Origin: JAAEQG01 sp023133475
GTDB taxonomy: Bacteria > Planctomycetota > Phycisphaerae > UBA1845
Assembly (NCBI GenBank): GCA_030631415.1
Contig: DAOVLE010000007.1
Span: 1 to 46,075, forward strand
DNA: 46,075 nt
Reading direction: 5' to 3'
A program made the translations under genes and the position numbers. Under the pieces are notes generated by a model, which saw only the letters and a list, made by a program, of their open reading frames with translations, was not told where the DNA came from and did no database searches. This document shows positions 8,051-16,107 of this stretch, piece by piece. Position 1 is the first letter of the stretch, and every line of letters begins with the position of its first letter.

Positions 8051-9494
8051 TTATTGGGTAAACATCTCCTGCAATCCGCCGAAATCCGTCAGGTCCACGT
8101 CGTTGTCACTGTCAAAATCGAACGCATCGAGGCATGCCGTCACGCAATCGGGCAATGCCGGGGCTGGTGGCATACCCGGTCCAGCCATACAGTCGGCGAA
8201 GGCACAAAAATCGTCAAGATCAATATCTCCATCGTTGTCGAAGTCACCTCCCCCGATTGTCTCACATTCGTCGGGCACGGCATTTCCGTTGCAGTCCGGG
8301 CTGTTCTTCATCGCCGTCCCCGTCCACCACGCGAGGTTCGCCATCCATGTCGCTTTCCCCTTGCTCGGGCACGAAACCCGAATCCCCCGCGTCGATGCAG
8401 GGGGAGGCTGCGGAAAGGTGATAGTCCTCTTGGCCGGCATCCACGAAAAGCGGATCGGTGTTGATATTGCCGGTGCCCGCCCAACCGCCTTCCACGTCGC
8501 TGCACTCGATGTTGACTGCCGACTCGGTATCAGGACAGAGGTAAATCTGATCGCCCGCCGAGGCGCTGTTGCCCCAAATTATGGTGTTGGAGACCTCAGG
8601 CCAAGTGTAAGCCTGATTCAGCACGTAGATGCCCCCACCATATTGAGAGGCTTGATTGTCGACAATGGTGTTATTTTGGATCACCGCCGTGTCGTACCGG
8701 CAGTACAGCCCTCCCCCATGCTTGGTGGTGGTGTTTTTGGCGATGACATTGTTGCGGATAATCGCATGTGAACCCCAGGAGGAGATGCCGCCCCCACCCC
8801 ACATATTGTCGTCATTGTGCATGACCACGTTGTTTTCCGCGATGGGGGCTGTGCCGGAACCGAAGTATATGCCCCCGCCACAATAGTGCGCGGTGTTATT
8901 CGTGATCAGGTTTCCGGAGATCACCGAATCGTTATCGTTCAGGCAGCAAATCCCACCACCGCTGTCACGGATATTGTGGTGAATGTAATTACCGACGATC
9001 AACGCGGAGGAATCATCGGTTGTCACACCGGCACCGGTCCCGTTGTAGTTCTCGTTGCACGACTGGTTGAAACGCAATTCGTTGCAGGAAATCGTCGGCG
9101 AACATCCCTTGCAGTGAATAGCCCCGCCGCGTACACCAGGCCAATCGCCGCTCCCTTTGGCATATTCGATGATACAGTAGCTTATCACCGAACTGTCGTC
9201 TGCCTGTTCGAATCGGATTCCGCGCCATCCGACCACCTGGGTCTGAGCGGTCATGAGAATTTGTTGCTGGGCTGTCCCCACCGCGAGCAATGTTGCCTGA
9301 TCGACCGTCAGCTTGTAATGCCCCCGCGCTGTCACAACCACGCCAGGCTCGATGATCAGCATCTCGCCCGGCGGGACACGAACGTCGCCGGTAAGCTGGT
9401 ACGGGCTCTGAGCCAACGCCCATGTCCCGAACTGATCACCGGACACGTCGACCGCCCCCGCCGGTGTCGCCAAAACGGCACAACCCCACAACAC
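8051..9494 (-). pseudogene. Right-handed beta-helix protein with dockerin-like C-terminus, frameshifted
   Basis: The first frame (GTG start at 9494 to 8262) has a weak signal peptide ending TPAGA, then a right-handed parallel beta-helix. About eight coils carry N-N/G-G-G-I ladders such as NTAHYCGGGIYFGSG and NNTIVDNQASQYGGGIYV. The 'TDPLFVDAG.EDYHLSA.SPCIDAG' closing segment seen in planctomycete beta-helix proteins follows. It then runs out of frame near 8310, in DGDGDEE. The other frame (8051 to about 8320) continues NSPDCNGNAVPDECE, two acidic loops of a dockerin-like module (DFDNDGDIDLDDF and FDSDNDVDLTDF) and stop. One indel near 8305-8325 therefore splits the gene. Its 5' end is also suspect: an in-frame TAG lies just before the GTG, and no basic N-region is present. 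It was probably a secreted or surface protein. Confidence 0.75.
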
Positions 9495-9497
9495 CCC

Positions 9498-9670
9498 CTA
9501 ACCCCACTTTGTGGGCGCCGTTGAAGGCGAACGCGGAAAGCATGCCCCGGCACACTCGGATAATGCGGGGGAGGGTGTTGCACCGGGTCTGTCCATGCAA
9601 TCCGCAAAGGCGGAGATGTTGTCGAAGTAAACATCCCCATCACAATCAGGATCATACTCAAATGCTCTGC
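9498..9670 (-). pseudogene. Orphan dockerin-like half-module
   Basis: The frame reads FEYDPDCDGDVYFDNISAF and ADCMDRPGATPSPALSECAG, then runs into non-homologous residues. It matches the first half of the dockerin-like module at the end of the neighbouring beta-helix gene (acidic loop, AFADCM, PG, PALPDC-like spacing). There is no upstream catalytic or structural domain; the preceding DNA on this strand is the end of the nine-heme cytochrome gene. It is best read as debris of a deleted secreted protein. Confidence 0.55.
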
Positions 9671-10902
9671 GGGCTGTATTGGCGGTCGTTGTGGGGCGAC
9701 CCATGGCAGAGCAGCGTGCAACTTCCTGCAAACGTCCCTAAGTCCCTGAACGTTAGTCGGTGCGTAGCGGGATATTCCTGAACGATGCTCAGGTCGAAAT
9801 TGATCAGATGAGTGTGGTCCGAACCGAAGCTCCTCGTTACGCTAATGCCATGGGGATCGTGACAGGCAGAGCACGGCGTGCGCTGGTCCACAATATGCAA
9901 ACGGTGGGCGGAGAAACTGCGATCAGACAAGATGCCGGAGCGTTGATGGCACTTGTAGCAGTCGGCGCATTCCACATGCACCGGATCGCCCCGTAGCGGC
10001 TCGGCGGGATCGTGCACCTCGAAATACCGGCGTGGATCGTGGGCGCTGATCTTGTCGATCTCTGCCAGAATGTTGCTGCCAGCCACTTGACCGTCATGGC
10101 AGCTCAAGCAGTTGTCCTCTTCCTTCTCGAAAATAAGCAGCCGTTCTCGACCACCGGCGGCATGTGGGCGGTGACAGCTCTGGCAGGCATTTTCAGCCAC
10201 GGTCGAGTAAGGCCAGTCGGCCCGTTGCGACCCGGCAACCGTCGCCCTTGCGGTCGCGTGCGTGCAATAAGGCCACCCTTGCATGGTGTGGCAGGAGATG
10301 CACAATTCGCCACGCGCCCCGCTCACCACCAGGAAGTCGCTGTTGACGTTGCTGTGCGGGTTGTGGCACGAGGTGCACTGTAGTTGGCCTTTGGAATCCA
10401 GCCGGACTTCCCGGCGCAGCGTTGCGGGGCCGGCCAATTGGCGATCCGACGCCGCCAGCCCGGAGGTGTACTCGAAGCTGATCGGATGATCGTCGGAAAG
10501 GTCCGTGCCCAGGTTGGTGAGCCCTGACGGGATGAAATCCCCACCGAGCATGCGGATACGATCGGAGCGGCTGAGCACGCTACCCAGGGCGATGGTGCCG
10601 TCGTGACAACTCAGGCAGAGCTTGCTGGAGCCGGTGGGTTGTCCGGGCTTGGCGTCGAGTGTGGATGATTGGTAGATGCGGTAACTCGATACCGGCAGAT
10701 CACGGTTCCACAACGGGCGCATCCCGGCGGTGTTGTGTGGTGCGTGGCAGAAAACACACACCTGCCTCTCATCCGCGGAGCGAATCTGCCCCGGGCCGCC
10801 GGCTGACAGATTATGGACAGTCTCAGCCACCCGCTCCTGGGCCCACAAAGTCGCCCCCGGGCAAAGAAGCACAAACGTAAGAACATAAATCAAAGTTCTC
10901 AT
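9658..10902 (-). CDS. Nine-heme c-type cytochrome (doubled CXXCH family)
   Basis: The 414-residue protein has a clear signal peptide (MRTLIYVLTFVLLCPGATLWA). It carries heme sites CVFCH, CLSCH, CTSCH, CISCH, CQSCH, CLSCH, CYKCH, CSACH and, near the C-terminus, CTLLCH with three spacing residues. The first half is clearly paralogous to the four-heme protein at 17.6 kb (shared features: VHNL or PHNL, FCH(T/A)PHN, GSSK(M/L)CLSCHDG, NLGTDLSDDHPI). The second half adds further HxxH-type doubled motifs (CHRPHAAGG, CHDPHG). Such proteins carry electrons across the periplasm or at the outer membrane. It lies downstream of an NHL-propeller lipoprotein on the same strand. The stop codon overlaps the orphan dockerin remnant. 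Confidence 0.85.
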   Translation of the reverse strand: MRTLIYVLTFVLLCPGATLWAQERVAETVHNLSAGGPGQIRSADERQVCVFCHAPHNTAGMRPLWNRDLPVSSYRIYQSSTLDAKPGQPTGSSKLCLSCHDGTIALGSVLSRSDRIRMLGGDFIPSGLTNLGTDLSDDHPISFEYTSGLAASDRQLAGPATLRREVRLDSKGQLQCTSCHNPHSNVNSDFLVVSGARGELCISCHTMQGWPYCTHATARATVAGSQRADWPYSTVAENACQSCHRPHAAGGRERLLIFEKEEDNCLSCHDGQVAGSNILAEIDKISAHDPRRYFEVHDPAEPLRGDPVHVECADCYKCHQRSGILSDRSFSAHRLHIVDQRTPCSACHDPHGISVTRSFGSDHTHLINFDLSIVQEYPATHRLTFRDLGTFAGSCTLLCHGSPHNDRQYSPQSI

Positions 10903-11294
10903 GGTTTAGAACAATTGGTCAAACCGCTGCATCACCAAGCGGATAAGGTGCAGCATTTGGCGACCTTGCCAACTCTGAAGCCACTTGATCAATCCGGAAC
11001 ATACGCACAACTCCGACATCTGAAAGCATCACACAAACACACCCTCGTGGGATTATAGTCGATGTATCAGTGCTCTGCAATTTTGGCATCGGGCAATTCA
11101 TTGAATCAATGCCGCGACGGGTGGCATGGCCAAGCGTCTCCGACGATAGGTTGCCATAAGGTGACCCTGTTTCACAAACGGAGACATAGGCTGTGGCGTA
11201 AGATGGAGCTTGGGCATGTACACGCTGTGCGAAAGCGTGCGACGCCGAACATGGTCAAGGGCCACCTCGAAAGGTCATCGTGCAAATCGTAACG
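10903..11294. other. Upstream region of the nine-heme cytochrome gene
   Basis: No gene is visible. It must contain the promoter of the minus-strand cytochrome gene, but no clear -35/-10 pair was identified. A copy of a dispersed element with core ACGCTGTGCGAAAGCGTGC sits at 11218-11240, and the left arm of an inverted repeat at 11250-11269. Confidence 0.5.
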
Positions 11295-11319
11295 TTACCG
11301 AGGGTGGCCCTTGACCATG
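11250..11319. repeat. Inverted repeat, 20-21 bp arms, 29-base loop
   Basis: CATGGTCAAGGGCCACCTCG at 11250-11269 is mirrored by 11299-11319, with one extra G in the right arm. The right arm overlaps the final codons of the NHL lipoprotein frame. It could form a transcriptional hairpin, but no T-tract follows on the minus strand. Confidence 0.7.
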
Positions 11320-12494
11320 CCACCCGACCGCAGACGCCTCGTTGCCTCGTTGCCTCTTCCCTCTTGCCTCTTGCCTCTTGCCTCTTGCCTCTTGCCTCTT
11401 GCCTCTTGCCTCTCCCCACACTCGAACACCTGCAATCGGCAGTTATAGGTATCGCAAATCCATATCCGGTTATTGTTATCGATGAAGATATCACCGGGGA
11501 GCCAGAATTCTCCAGGCCCAGTCCCTTCCTGGCCGAAGAAGAGCAGCAGTTGGCCTTGCCGGTCGAATATCTGGACGTTCTCGAATCGGGCGTCCACCAC
11601 GTAGAGGTTGCCGTCGCCGTCAAAAGCCGCCGCTTTGGGCAGGGCAAGGTCGCCGGGGGCATCGCCTATCTGTCCGAACGAGGCAACCGGCTCACCGGTC
11701 CGCCGGAGCCCTTGCACCCGTGAATTGCCCGTGTCCACGATCCAGATCAGTTCACCATCGGCGGCGATGTTACAAGGGAAATTAAATTCGCCGGCGCCGG
11801 TTCCACGTCGGCCTATGATCCGACGCAATCCACCGTCGGGACCCAGCACCTTGACATCATGAGCCGCCACGTCCACCACAAAAAGCTCTGCATTGTCAGG
11901 ATCGTAACTCAAAGCCACAGGCCTATCGATGTCTTCGGGCAAGCGGAATGATTCGAGCAGCGCCCCATTGCAGCTCGACAGGCGATAGATCGCAACGTTT
12001 TCCGAGTCGCAGAGAAAGATCGAACCCGCCGGGCCCAGGCAAAGCCCCATCGGGCTCAGCAGCGGCCCACCTGCCAGACGGGTTATCTTCCGATACGAGC
12101 GATCGTGCAGGTTGAACAGATGGAGACAACGCCCACCGGGGTCCGCCACCCACACCCGATTGCCATCCGGAGTGCAGACCACGGATCGTGGGCCGTAGAG
12201 GGTGTCTGGTTTGGCTGCCCCAACAAAGAGGTCCCCCAGGACCCGAAAGAACTGAGGCGGCGGTTTGAGGTCTGCCGACGACTGGAGTTGACCCACATAG
12301 CGAATCCGCGGTTCGCCCGGCGGTGGCGGCCAAACCAACGCCGGGTCCAGCGGCTCAAAGATGGGCTTGAGCGACGGATTGCAACCACTTGCCACCAGAG
12401 CAAACGATGCAAGCAACACAATCCTGCCAAGGGAATGGGGAAAATGGAAAATGGAAAATGGAAAATGGGAAGTTGGCGGCGTTTCATTGTGCAA
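11295..12494 (-). CDS. NHL beta-propeller lipoprotein with repeat-derived ends
   Basis: The core is a lipoprotein signal (lipobox VASGC, around residue 38) followed by a six-bladed NHL propeller (about residues 85-360). The blades carry phrases such as YGPRSVVCTPDGNRVWVADP, GTGAGEFNFPCNIAADGE and GTGPGEFWLPGDIFID. Both ends are odd. The N-terminal SHFPFSIFHFP is encoded by a tandem ATTTTCC heptamer tract (12437-12469). The C-terminal ~40 residues after VFECG (arginine/glutamate/glycine-rich) are encoded by the TCTTGCC heptamer tract (11337-11413) and the following inverted repeat. The authentic start may be lost or may be a GTG further inside, near the hydrophobic segment. Family knowledge: such propellers often accompany multiheme cytochromes and may act as scaffolds. 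It lies immediately upstream of the nine-heme cytochrome gene. Confidence 0.75.
   Translation of the reverse strand: MHNETPPTSHFPFSIFHFPHSLGRIVLLASFALVASGCNPSLKPIFEPLDPALVWPPPPGEPRIRYVGQLQSSADLKPPPQFFRVLGDLFVGAAKPDTLYGPRSVVCTPDGNRVWVADPGGRCLHLFNLHDRSYRKITRLAGGPLLSPMGLCLGPAGSIFLCDSENVAIYRLSSCNGALLESFRLPEDIDRPVALSYDPDNAELFVVDVAAHDVKVLGPDGGLRRIIGRRGTGAGEFNFPCNIAADGELIWIVDTGNSRVQGLRRTGEPVASFGQIGDAPGDLALPKAAAFDGDGNLYVVDARFENVQIFDRQGQLLLFFGQEGTGPGEFWLPGDIFIDNNNRIWICDTYNCRLQVFECGERQEARGKRQEARGKRQEGRGNEATRRLRSGGMVKGHPR
11337..11413. repeat. TCTTGCC heptanucleotide tandem repeat
   Basis: About ten tandem heptamers, the first few degenerate (TCGTTGCC, TCTTCCC) and the rest nearly perfect. On the minus strand the tract is translated as the C-terminal tail of the NHL lipoprotein, so it has replaced or extended the natural gene end. 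Confidence 0.9.
12437..12469. repeat. ATTTTCC (GGAAAAT) heptanucleotide tandem repeat inside a gene start
   Basis: About four copies of the heptamer lie within the 5' end of the NHL lipoprotein frame and encode phenylalanine/histidine/serine-rich residues before the signal peptide core. Confidence 0.9.
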
Positions 12495-12558
12495 TGTGAA
12501 TCATTCATGGTTTGCTTCTCTGAAATACGTTTTCCGCTCATCGCGCTCCCCTTTTACG

Positions 12559-12679
<121 letters not shown>

Positions 12680-12680
<1 letters not shown>

Positions 12681-13666
12681 TAAAACCTCCGTTTCAGCTG
12701 CACGAAGAGTGCCGAGTTGTTGCTGCGTGCGAAGTTGTCGTTGAACTGCCCGTATTCGTATGTAACCCTGACCTCCGTCTCCCGGATGAACCACTCCAGG
12801 GACAAGTCCACATCGACACCCTCGTTCTTTCCACTGAGCGAGTCATCTTCATTCCGGTACAATAAAATCCCCTCAACAGTAAGGTGCTCGGTGATCGGAT
12901 GGCGGTAACGCCCCTCGATGGTAAAGAACCTGGTGTCACGCTCGTTGGGCGGTTCATAGGAGATGTTCGACTGTTGAGGAGATCGAGTAAGAGCGTTCCT
13001 TGGAAGGCTCCACTCCGCTGAAGCTGCCTTGGACCCGGTCCAGGAATTCGAAATAGTGCCACGAGCGCAACTGGTCGGAGTGGTTAAAGCGGAGAATCTC
13101 TCGCCACCGCAATCGCTCGACGTTGAACGTGCCTCGCTGGTCGAAGTAGTTCAGTTCCGATTCCAACTGATGGCGGTGGTTCCCGCCGAAGTTGAGGCTG
13201 TGGGTCAGGGTGATCTCGTCCGAGTCATAGTCGAGCTCGAACGGCTGTTCTTCCACCGCCTGGTGTTCGTACAGAAGCGACACGACGTTGTGGTCGTTGA
13301 ACTTGTAGGATGTCTCGAATCGGGCGGTGGTGTTTTTCTGCCGCCCGTCATCTTCCTGGGGATCGAGCGGATGGAGTTTGACATCTGTATGGGTGATTTG
13401 GAAGCTGGTTGGGGTTTTCTCGCTGACGTACTGCCAAACCAGCCCGAAGTTGCTGGTGGTGGTTTCGAGGCCGGCTCGGAAGGGGCGGGGCTCGATGTTC
13501 TGGTAGCGACGGGCAAAGATTGTTCCGGGGTACTTTTTCTTTTTGAAGAAACCGGCGTTCAGGTCGAATTCGAGCACCGTGCCGTCGTCGCCGCTGGTCC
13601 GCTCGCGCCCGCTCACGTCTTCCCAATAGTCGTGCTGGAGCAGCCCGAATAGCCCCTGGTGGGAGG
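12680..13666 (-). pseudogene. Outer-membrane beta-barrel protein, frameshifted and missing its N-terminus
   Basis: Alternating aromatic/polar strands typical of an outer-membrane barrel run through two frames. The main frame (about 13666 to 12954) includes FDLNAGFFKKKKYP, ARRYQNIEPRPFRAGLETTT and SYKFNDHNVVSLLYEHQAV. It stops artificially at 12954, while the next frame continues without loss from about 12975 (NISYEPPNERDTRFFTIEG). That second frame runs to a C-terminus of AFVQ-like type: NNSALFVQLKRRF, a final strand ending in Phe as barrels do. One indel around 12965-12985 therefore breaks the gene. The N-terminal strands and signal peptide are absent, replaced by the leader of a different lipoprotein. 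It might have been the porin partner of the neighbouring cytochromes; that role is inference. Confidence 0.65.
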
Positions 13667-13810
13667 GGGGGCGCCGGGCTTCGGCACACCGTCGAAGAAG
13701 AACTTCAGCGCCCGATATCGCCCCTGCTCCGAACAGGACGCCGGTATGGCGACAATCACCACCAACAGGAACAAAATGCCGGCAATTCGCCGAATGACGG
13801 GTGTGACCAT
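13667..13810 (-). pseudogene. Cytochrome-type lipoprotein leader (N-terminal fragment)
   Basis: From the ATG at 13810 the frame gives a lipoprotein signal (RRIAGILFLLVVIVAIPASC) and then SEQGRYRALKFFFDGVPKPG. This is very similar in layout to the leader of the five-heme lipoprotein at 4951 (SEGARDRLTRFFFEVPG). In that family the leader is followed by heme motifs; here it runs through a G7/C7 homopolymer (13665-13673) into a different frame of the beta-barrel sequence. The heme-binding part is deleted. This appears to be a fusion of two decayed genes. Confidence 0.6.
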
Positions 13811-14148
13811 TTTTTGTGGCATCAGGTTGACAGGTGCCATAACATCCAACGCTGTGAACCTGAGGACACGTGTTCATGAGCACGATGACGCATTCTCTGC
13901 CCCCAGAGATATTGACAATTGGCACACCATGCCGGCATCTGTCTTGGGGGCTCTGCCCCCAAACCCCCAAGGTTTGTCGCTTTCGAGCCAGAACAGGCTG
14001 GGGGAGCGGGAGCCGCCATGAGGGTAGGCTCCCGCACCTGTTCCGGCATCGGTCCGAGCGCTCGGGTTGCTCCTCAGCAGAGCCCTATCCTCTCGGCCGA
14101 TGACCACCATGATGAACGCATGATCGCAATTGTCAATCGGACAAACGC
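13811..14148. other. Intergenic region with palindromes
   Basis: No gene is supported. It contains GGGGGCTCTGCCCCC (13948-13965 area), a GGGAGCGGGAGCC...GGCTCCC palindrome (14000-14035), and TTGACAATTG on the plus strand (13912-13921) facing CAATTGTCAA (14127-14136). The latter two flank the region downstream of the DUF1670 pair. Confidence 0.55.
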
Positions 14149-14925
14149 TCAACATGGCCTCTCGCCTTCCAACTCCAGATCGATTGCCAGGTATTCGTTG
14201 ACCAACGCGACGCTGCAATTGAGCGCGAAGGCCGTCTTCTCCGCCGACATCCCTTCACACCGGCAATGACGCACACGATCGAACTGACCCAGGTACCGGT
14301 CCACCGCCGCCAGGCTGTGATACGTCTCGCGAGCCACAACGTCGGCCGGCTTGCCTTCGGCATAGCGCTTCCAGCAGATGATCCGCTTGTGCGTCAGGCC
14401 AGTGCCAACATCGTGCAGCGTGGCGCGACGCGGAACCAGACGACCGGTCTGCTTTTCGTGCCGTACCAGCACCTGGGAGATTGTCCATGCGCTCAAGCCC
14501 AGGAGTTCCGACAGGTCGACGTTCGACAACAACGCACCCTGTTGATGAGCTTGTTCGCACAGCCGCACCGCCTTGATCCGCAAACGTTCCTGAGACGGCT
14601 TGCGATCCAGACGCGCGTGGATGTCTTCCGGCAGGCTCAAGTCCAGGGCAACCGGCACCAGCTTTGTATCCGCCGTTCGCTGATGTCGGCGTGGCGGATC
14701 ATTCGTCGCGATCCCCAGCCACAGGGCCTGCCCATGTCGCATGTGTTCGGTGGGACGCACGTGGGCATCGACCACGTCCAGGATCATCTGAGCACAGAGT
14801 TCGCGTATGCGCGGACCTCCGATCCGCGGGAATTGCTCGCCAATCACGTGCGACACCGCATTTTGCAGGGTTTTCTGCAACAAGGGACCATAATGCTTGC
14901 GAACATAGTCGGGCTTGTGACTCAT
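14149..14925 (-). CDS. DUF1670 domain protein (second of a coupled pair)
   Basis: This ~258-residue protein begins MSHKPDYVRKHYGP at 14925, preceded by GGAGA at a good distance. The middle carries a DUF1670-type signature: a winged or homeodomain-like HTH segment (SELLGLSAWTISQVLVRHEK, about residues 140-160), TLHDVGTGLTHKRIICWKRY, then KPADVVARETYHSLAAVDRY. The last looks like a second HTH and is followed by a third (EKTAFALNCSVALVNEYLAI). The family has no established function as far as I know; I recall it from archaea and environmental bacteria. The start overlaps the upstream gene's stop as ATGA, implying translational coupling and probably a heteromeric product. Confidence 0.75.
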   Translation of the reverse strand: MSHKPDYVRKHYGPLLQKTLQNAVSHVIGEQFPRIGGPRIRELCAQMILDVVDAHVRPTEHMRHGQALWLGIATNDPPRRHQRTADTKLVPVALDLSLPEDIHARLDRKPSQERLRIKAVRLCEQAHQQGALLSNVDLSELLGLSAWTISQVLVRHEKQTGRLVPRRATLHDVGTGLTHKRIICWKRYAEGKPADVVARETYHSLAAVDRYLGQFDRVRHCRCEGMSAEKTAFALNCSVALVNEYLAIDLELEGERPC

Positions 14926-15764
14926 GGGCACGTCTCCTTCGCCCCTTTTTTTGGCGAGCCAGCCTGCCCAAGCTTCAAGAATTCCTCCAGGTGATATCCC
15001 AGGTTTTTGTCCTGACGGCATTCCTTCAGCAGTTCCAGATAACGGTGGATCAGACCCTTGCCACGCCGCAGCAGGAAAGCAATCTGGCCGGCCTGCAGGT
15101 TCTCCTTCGCCAATTGAGCACAACGCGTGAAGGTCGAAACGTAGTTGGCCACTGCCATCGGCGAGTGCCGCATGATCTGGCAGATCTGCGAGGTGGTCTT
15201 GCCCTCCAGCGCCAGGCGTACAATCTGCGTGCGGTGTGTCAGCACCGGCCCGATGTCATGCACCATGCTGCGGAGCGGGATTGGCGTATTCGGATTCGTC
15301 TTCCGCAACGATTCCAGATCCCGTGAGATCGTCCGCGGACTGACAAAGAAGATGCGGTAAGCCAGATCCTCACGTGTCAGCAGCGCCCCTTGGCTGAGAG
15401 CCTCCTGACATAGGTCTGGGATCCGTGAGCGTCTGAACGCAGCCGCTTTCTTCTCCTGCAGACATCGAGCATCGGTCGCCCCGCGATGGACCGTCAGACG
15501 GATGGTTCGCTTCTCGCACTGAGCCACCGATTTGCCCGCTGGCTCCTCGGCATCGACGGCGACCAAGGTTGCTTGCCCCGGCAAGGCTCCAGAGTCGGAA
15601 GTCCCCAGTGCCGCCCCGTACACTTCATGCACGACTTGGAGCACCGCTGCCGCCTCAAAAGGCGAGCAGTTGAGGCCATCGCGAATCGTGGTCCTAAACT
15701 GAGAATCGAGTGTCTTACAGTCCAGACGGCTTAGTTCTTCCTGCTTAGCATTCCGCACAGCCAT
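14922..15764 (-). CDS. DUF1670 domain protein (first of a coupled pair)
   Basis: Starts at ATG 15764 behind a strong AGGAGGTGG ribosome-binding site. The 280-residue product shares the layout of its downstream partner: a variable N-terminal half, then AYRIFFVSPRTISRDLESLR (HTH), SMVHDIGPVLTHRTQIVRLA, KTTSQICQIMRHSPMAVANY (HTH) and GQIAFLLRRGKGLIHRYLEL (HTH). The shared order 'HD(I/V)G.(V/G)LTH(R/K)' plus successive HTH-like units shows that the two genes are ancient paralogues, not recent duplicates. The repeated HTHs suggest DNA binding, possibly as a regulator or a mobile-element protein. An operator-like palindrome lies 48 bases upstream. Confidence 0.75.
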   Translation of the reverse strand: MAVRNAKQEELSRLDCKTLDSQFRTTIRDGLNCSPFEAAAVLQVVHEVYGAALGTSDSGALPGQATLVAVDAEEPAGKSVAQCEKRTIRLTVHRGATDARCLQEKKAAAFRRSRIPDLCQEALSQGALLTREDLAYRIFFVSPRTISRDLESLRKTNPNTPIPLRSMVHDIGPVLTHRTQIVRLALEGKTTSQICQIMRHSPMAVANYVSTFTRCAQLAKENLQAGQIAFLLRRGKGLIHRYLELLKECRQDKNLGYHLEEFLKLGQAGSPKKGAKETCP

Positions 15765-16107
15765 GGTCCACCTCCTTGAAATCGACCAGCCTCCAACATC
15801 CAGCAGGGGGGTGACAATTGTCAAGAAGGTAGGGGGCGATGGAATCCGCAGTGAGCCAGGCGATCCGTCGCCCCCTTCGGGGGCTTGGAGCGGGAGGGAC
15901 AGCTTACCCAGGGCTCGCTGCGCTCACCCTGGGCTATATTCCGTCGCCTCCTCCGGAGGCTAAGAATACGAACAAGAACGAAAACATTGGGTTCACGGCG
16001 TTGCATGGCATCCAACCAATTGAAGTGTAGTCTGAAAAGATCAGACGCACCTCAGAATATGGTCACACCCTCGAATAACCAAGAAACGCTCTCTCCTGAG
16101 CATCGGA
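15765..16107. other. Intergenic palindromes between DUF1670 pair and NHL lipoprotein
   Basis: No gene is seen. Palindromes include CGCCCCCTTCGGGGGC (15868-15884), CCCAGGGCTCGCTGCGCTCACCCTGGG (split: 15907-15917 with 15924-15934) and GCCTCCTCCGGAGGC (15947-15961). Any of these could stop transcription, but none is followed by a T-run. Confidence 0.5.
15812..15824 (-). promoter_or_regulatory. Palindrome TGACAATTGTCA with -35-like TTGACA
   Basis: The perfect 12-bp palindrome sits 48 bases before the first DUF1670 start and contains TTGACA on the minus strand. No convincing -10 hexamer follows at 17 bases (GGATGT). It could be an operator for autoregulation. Half-copies TTGACAATTG occur at 13912 and 14127 on the other side of the gene pair. 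Confidence 0.4.
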
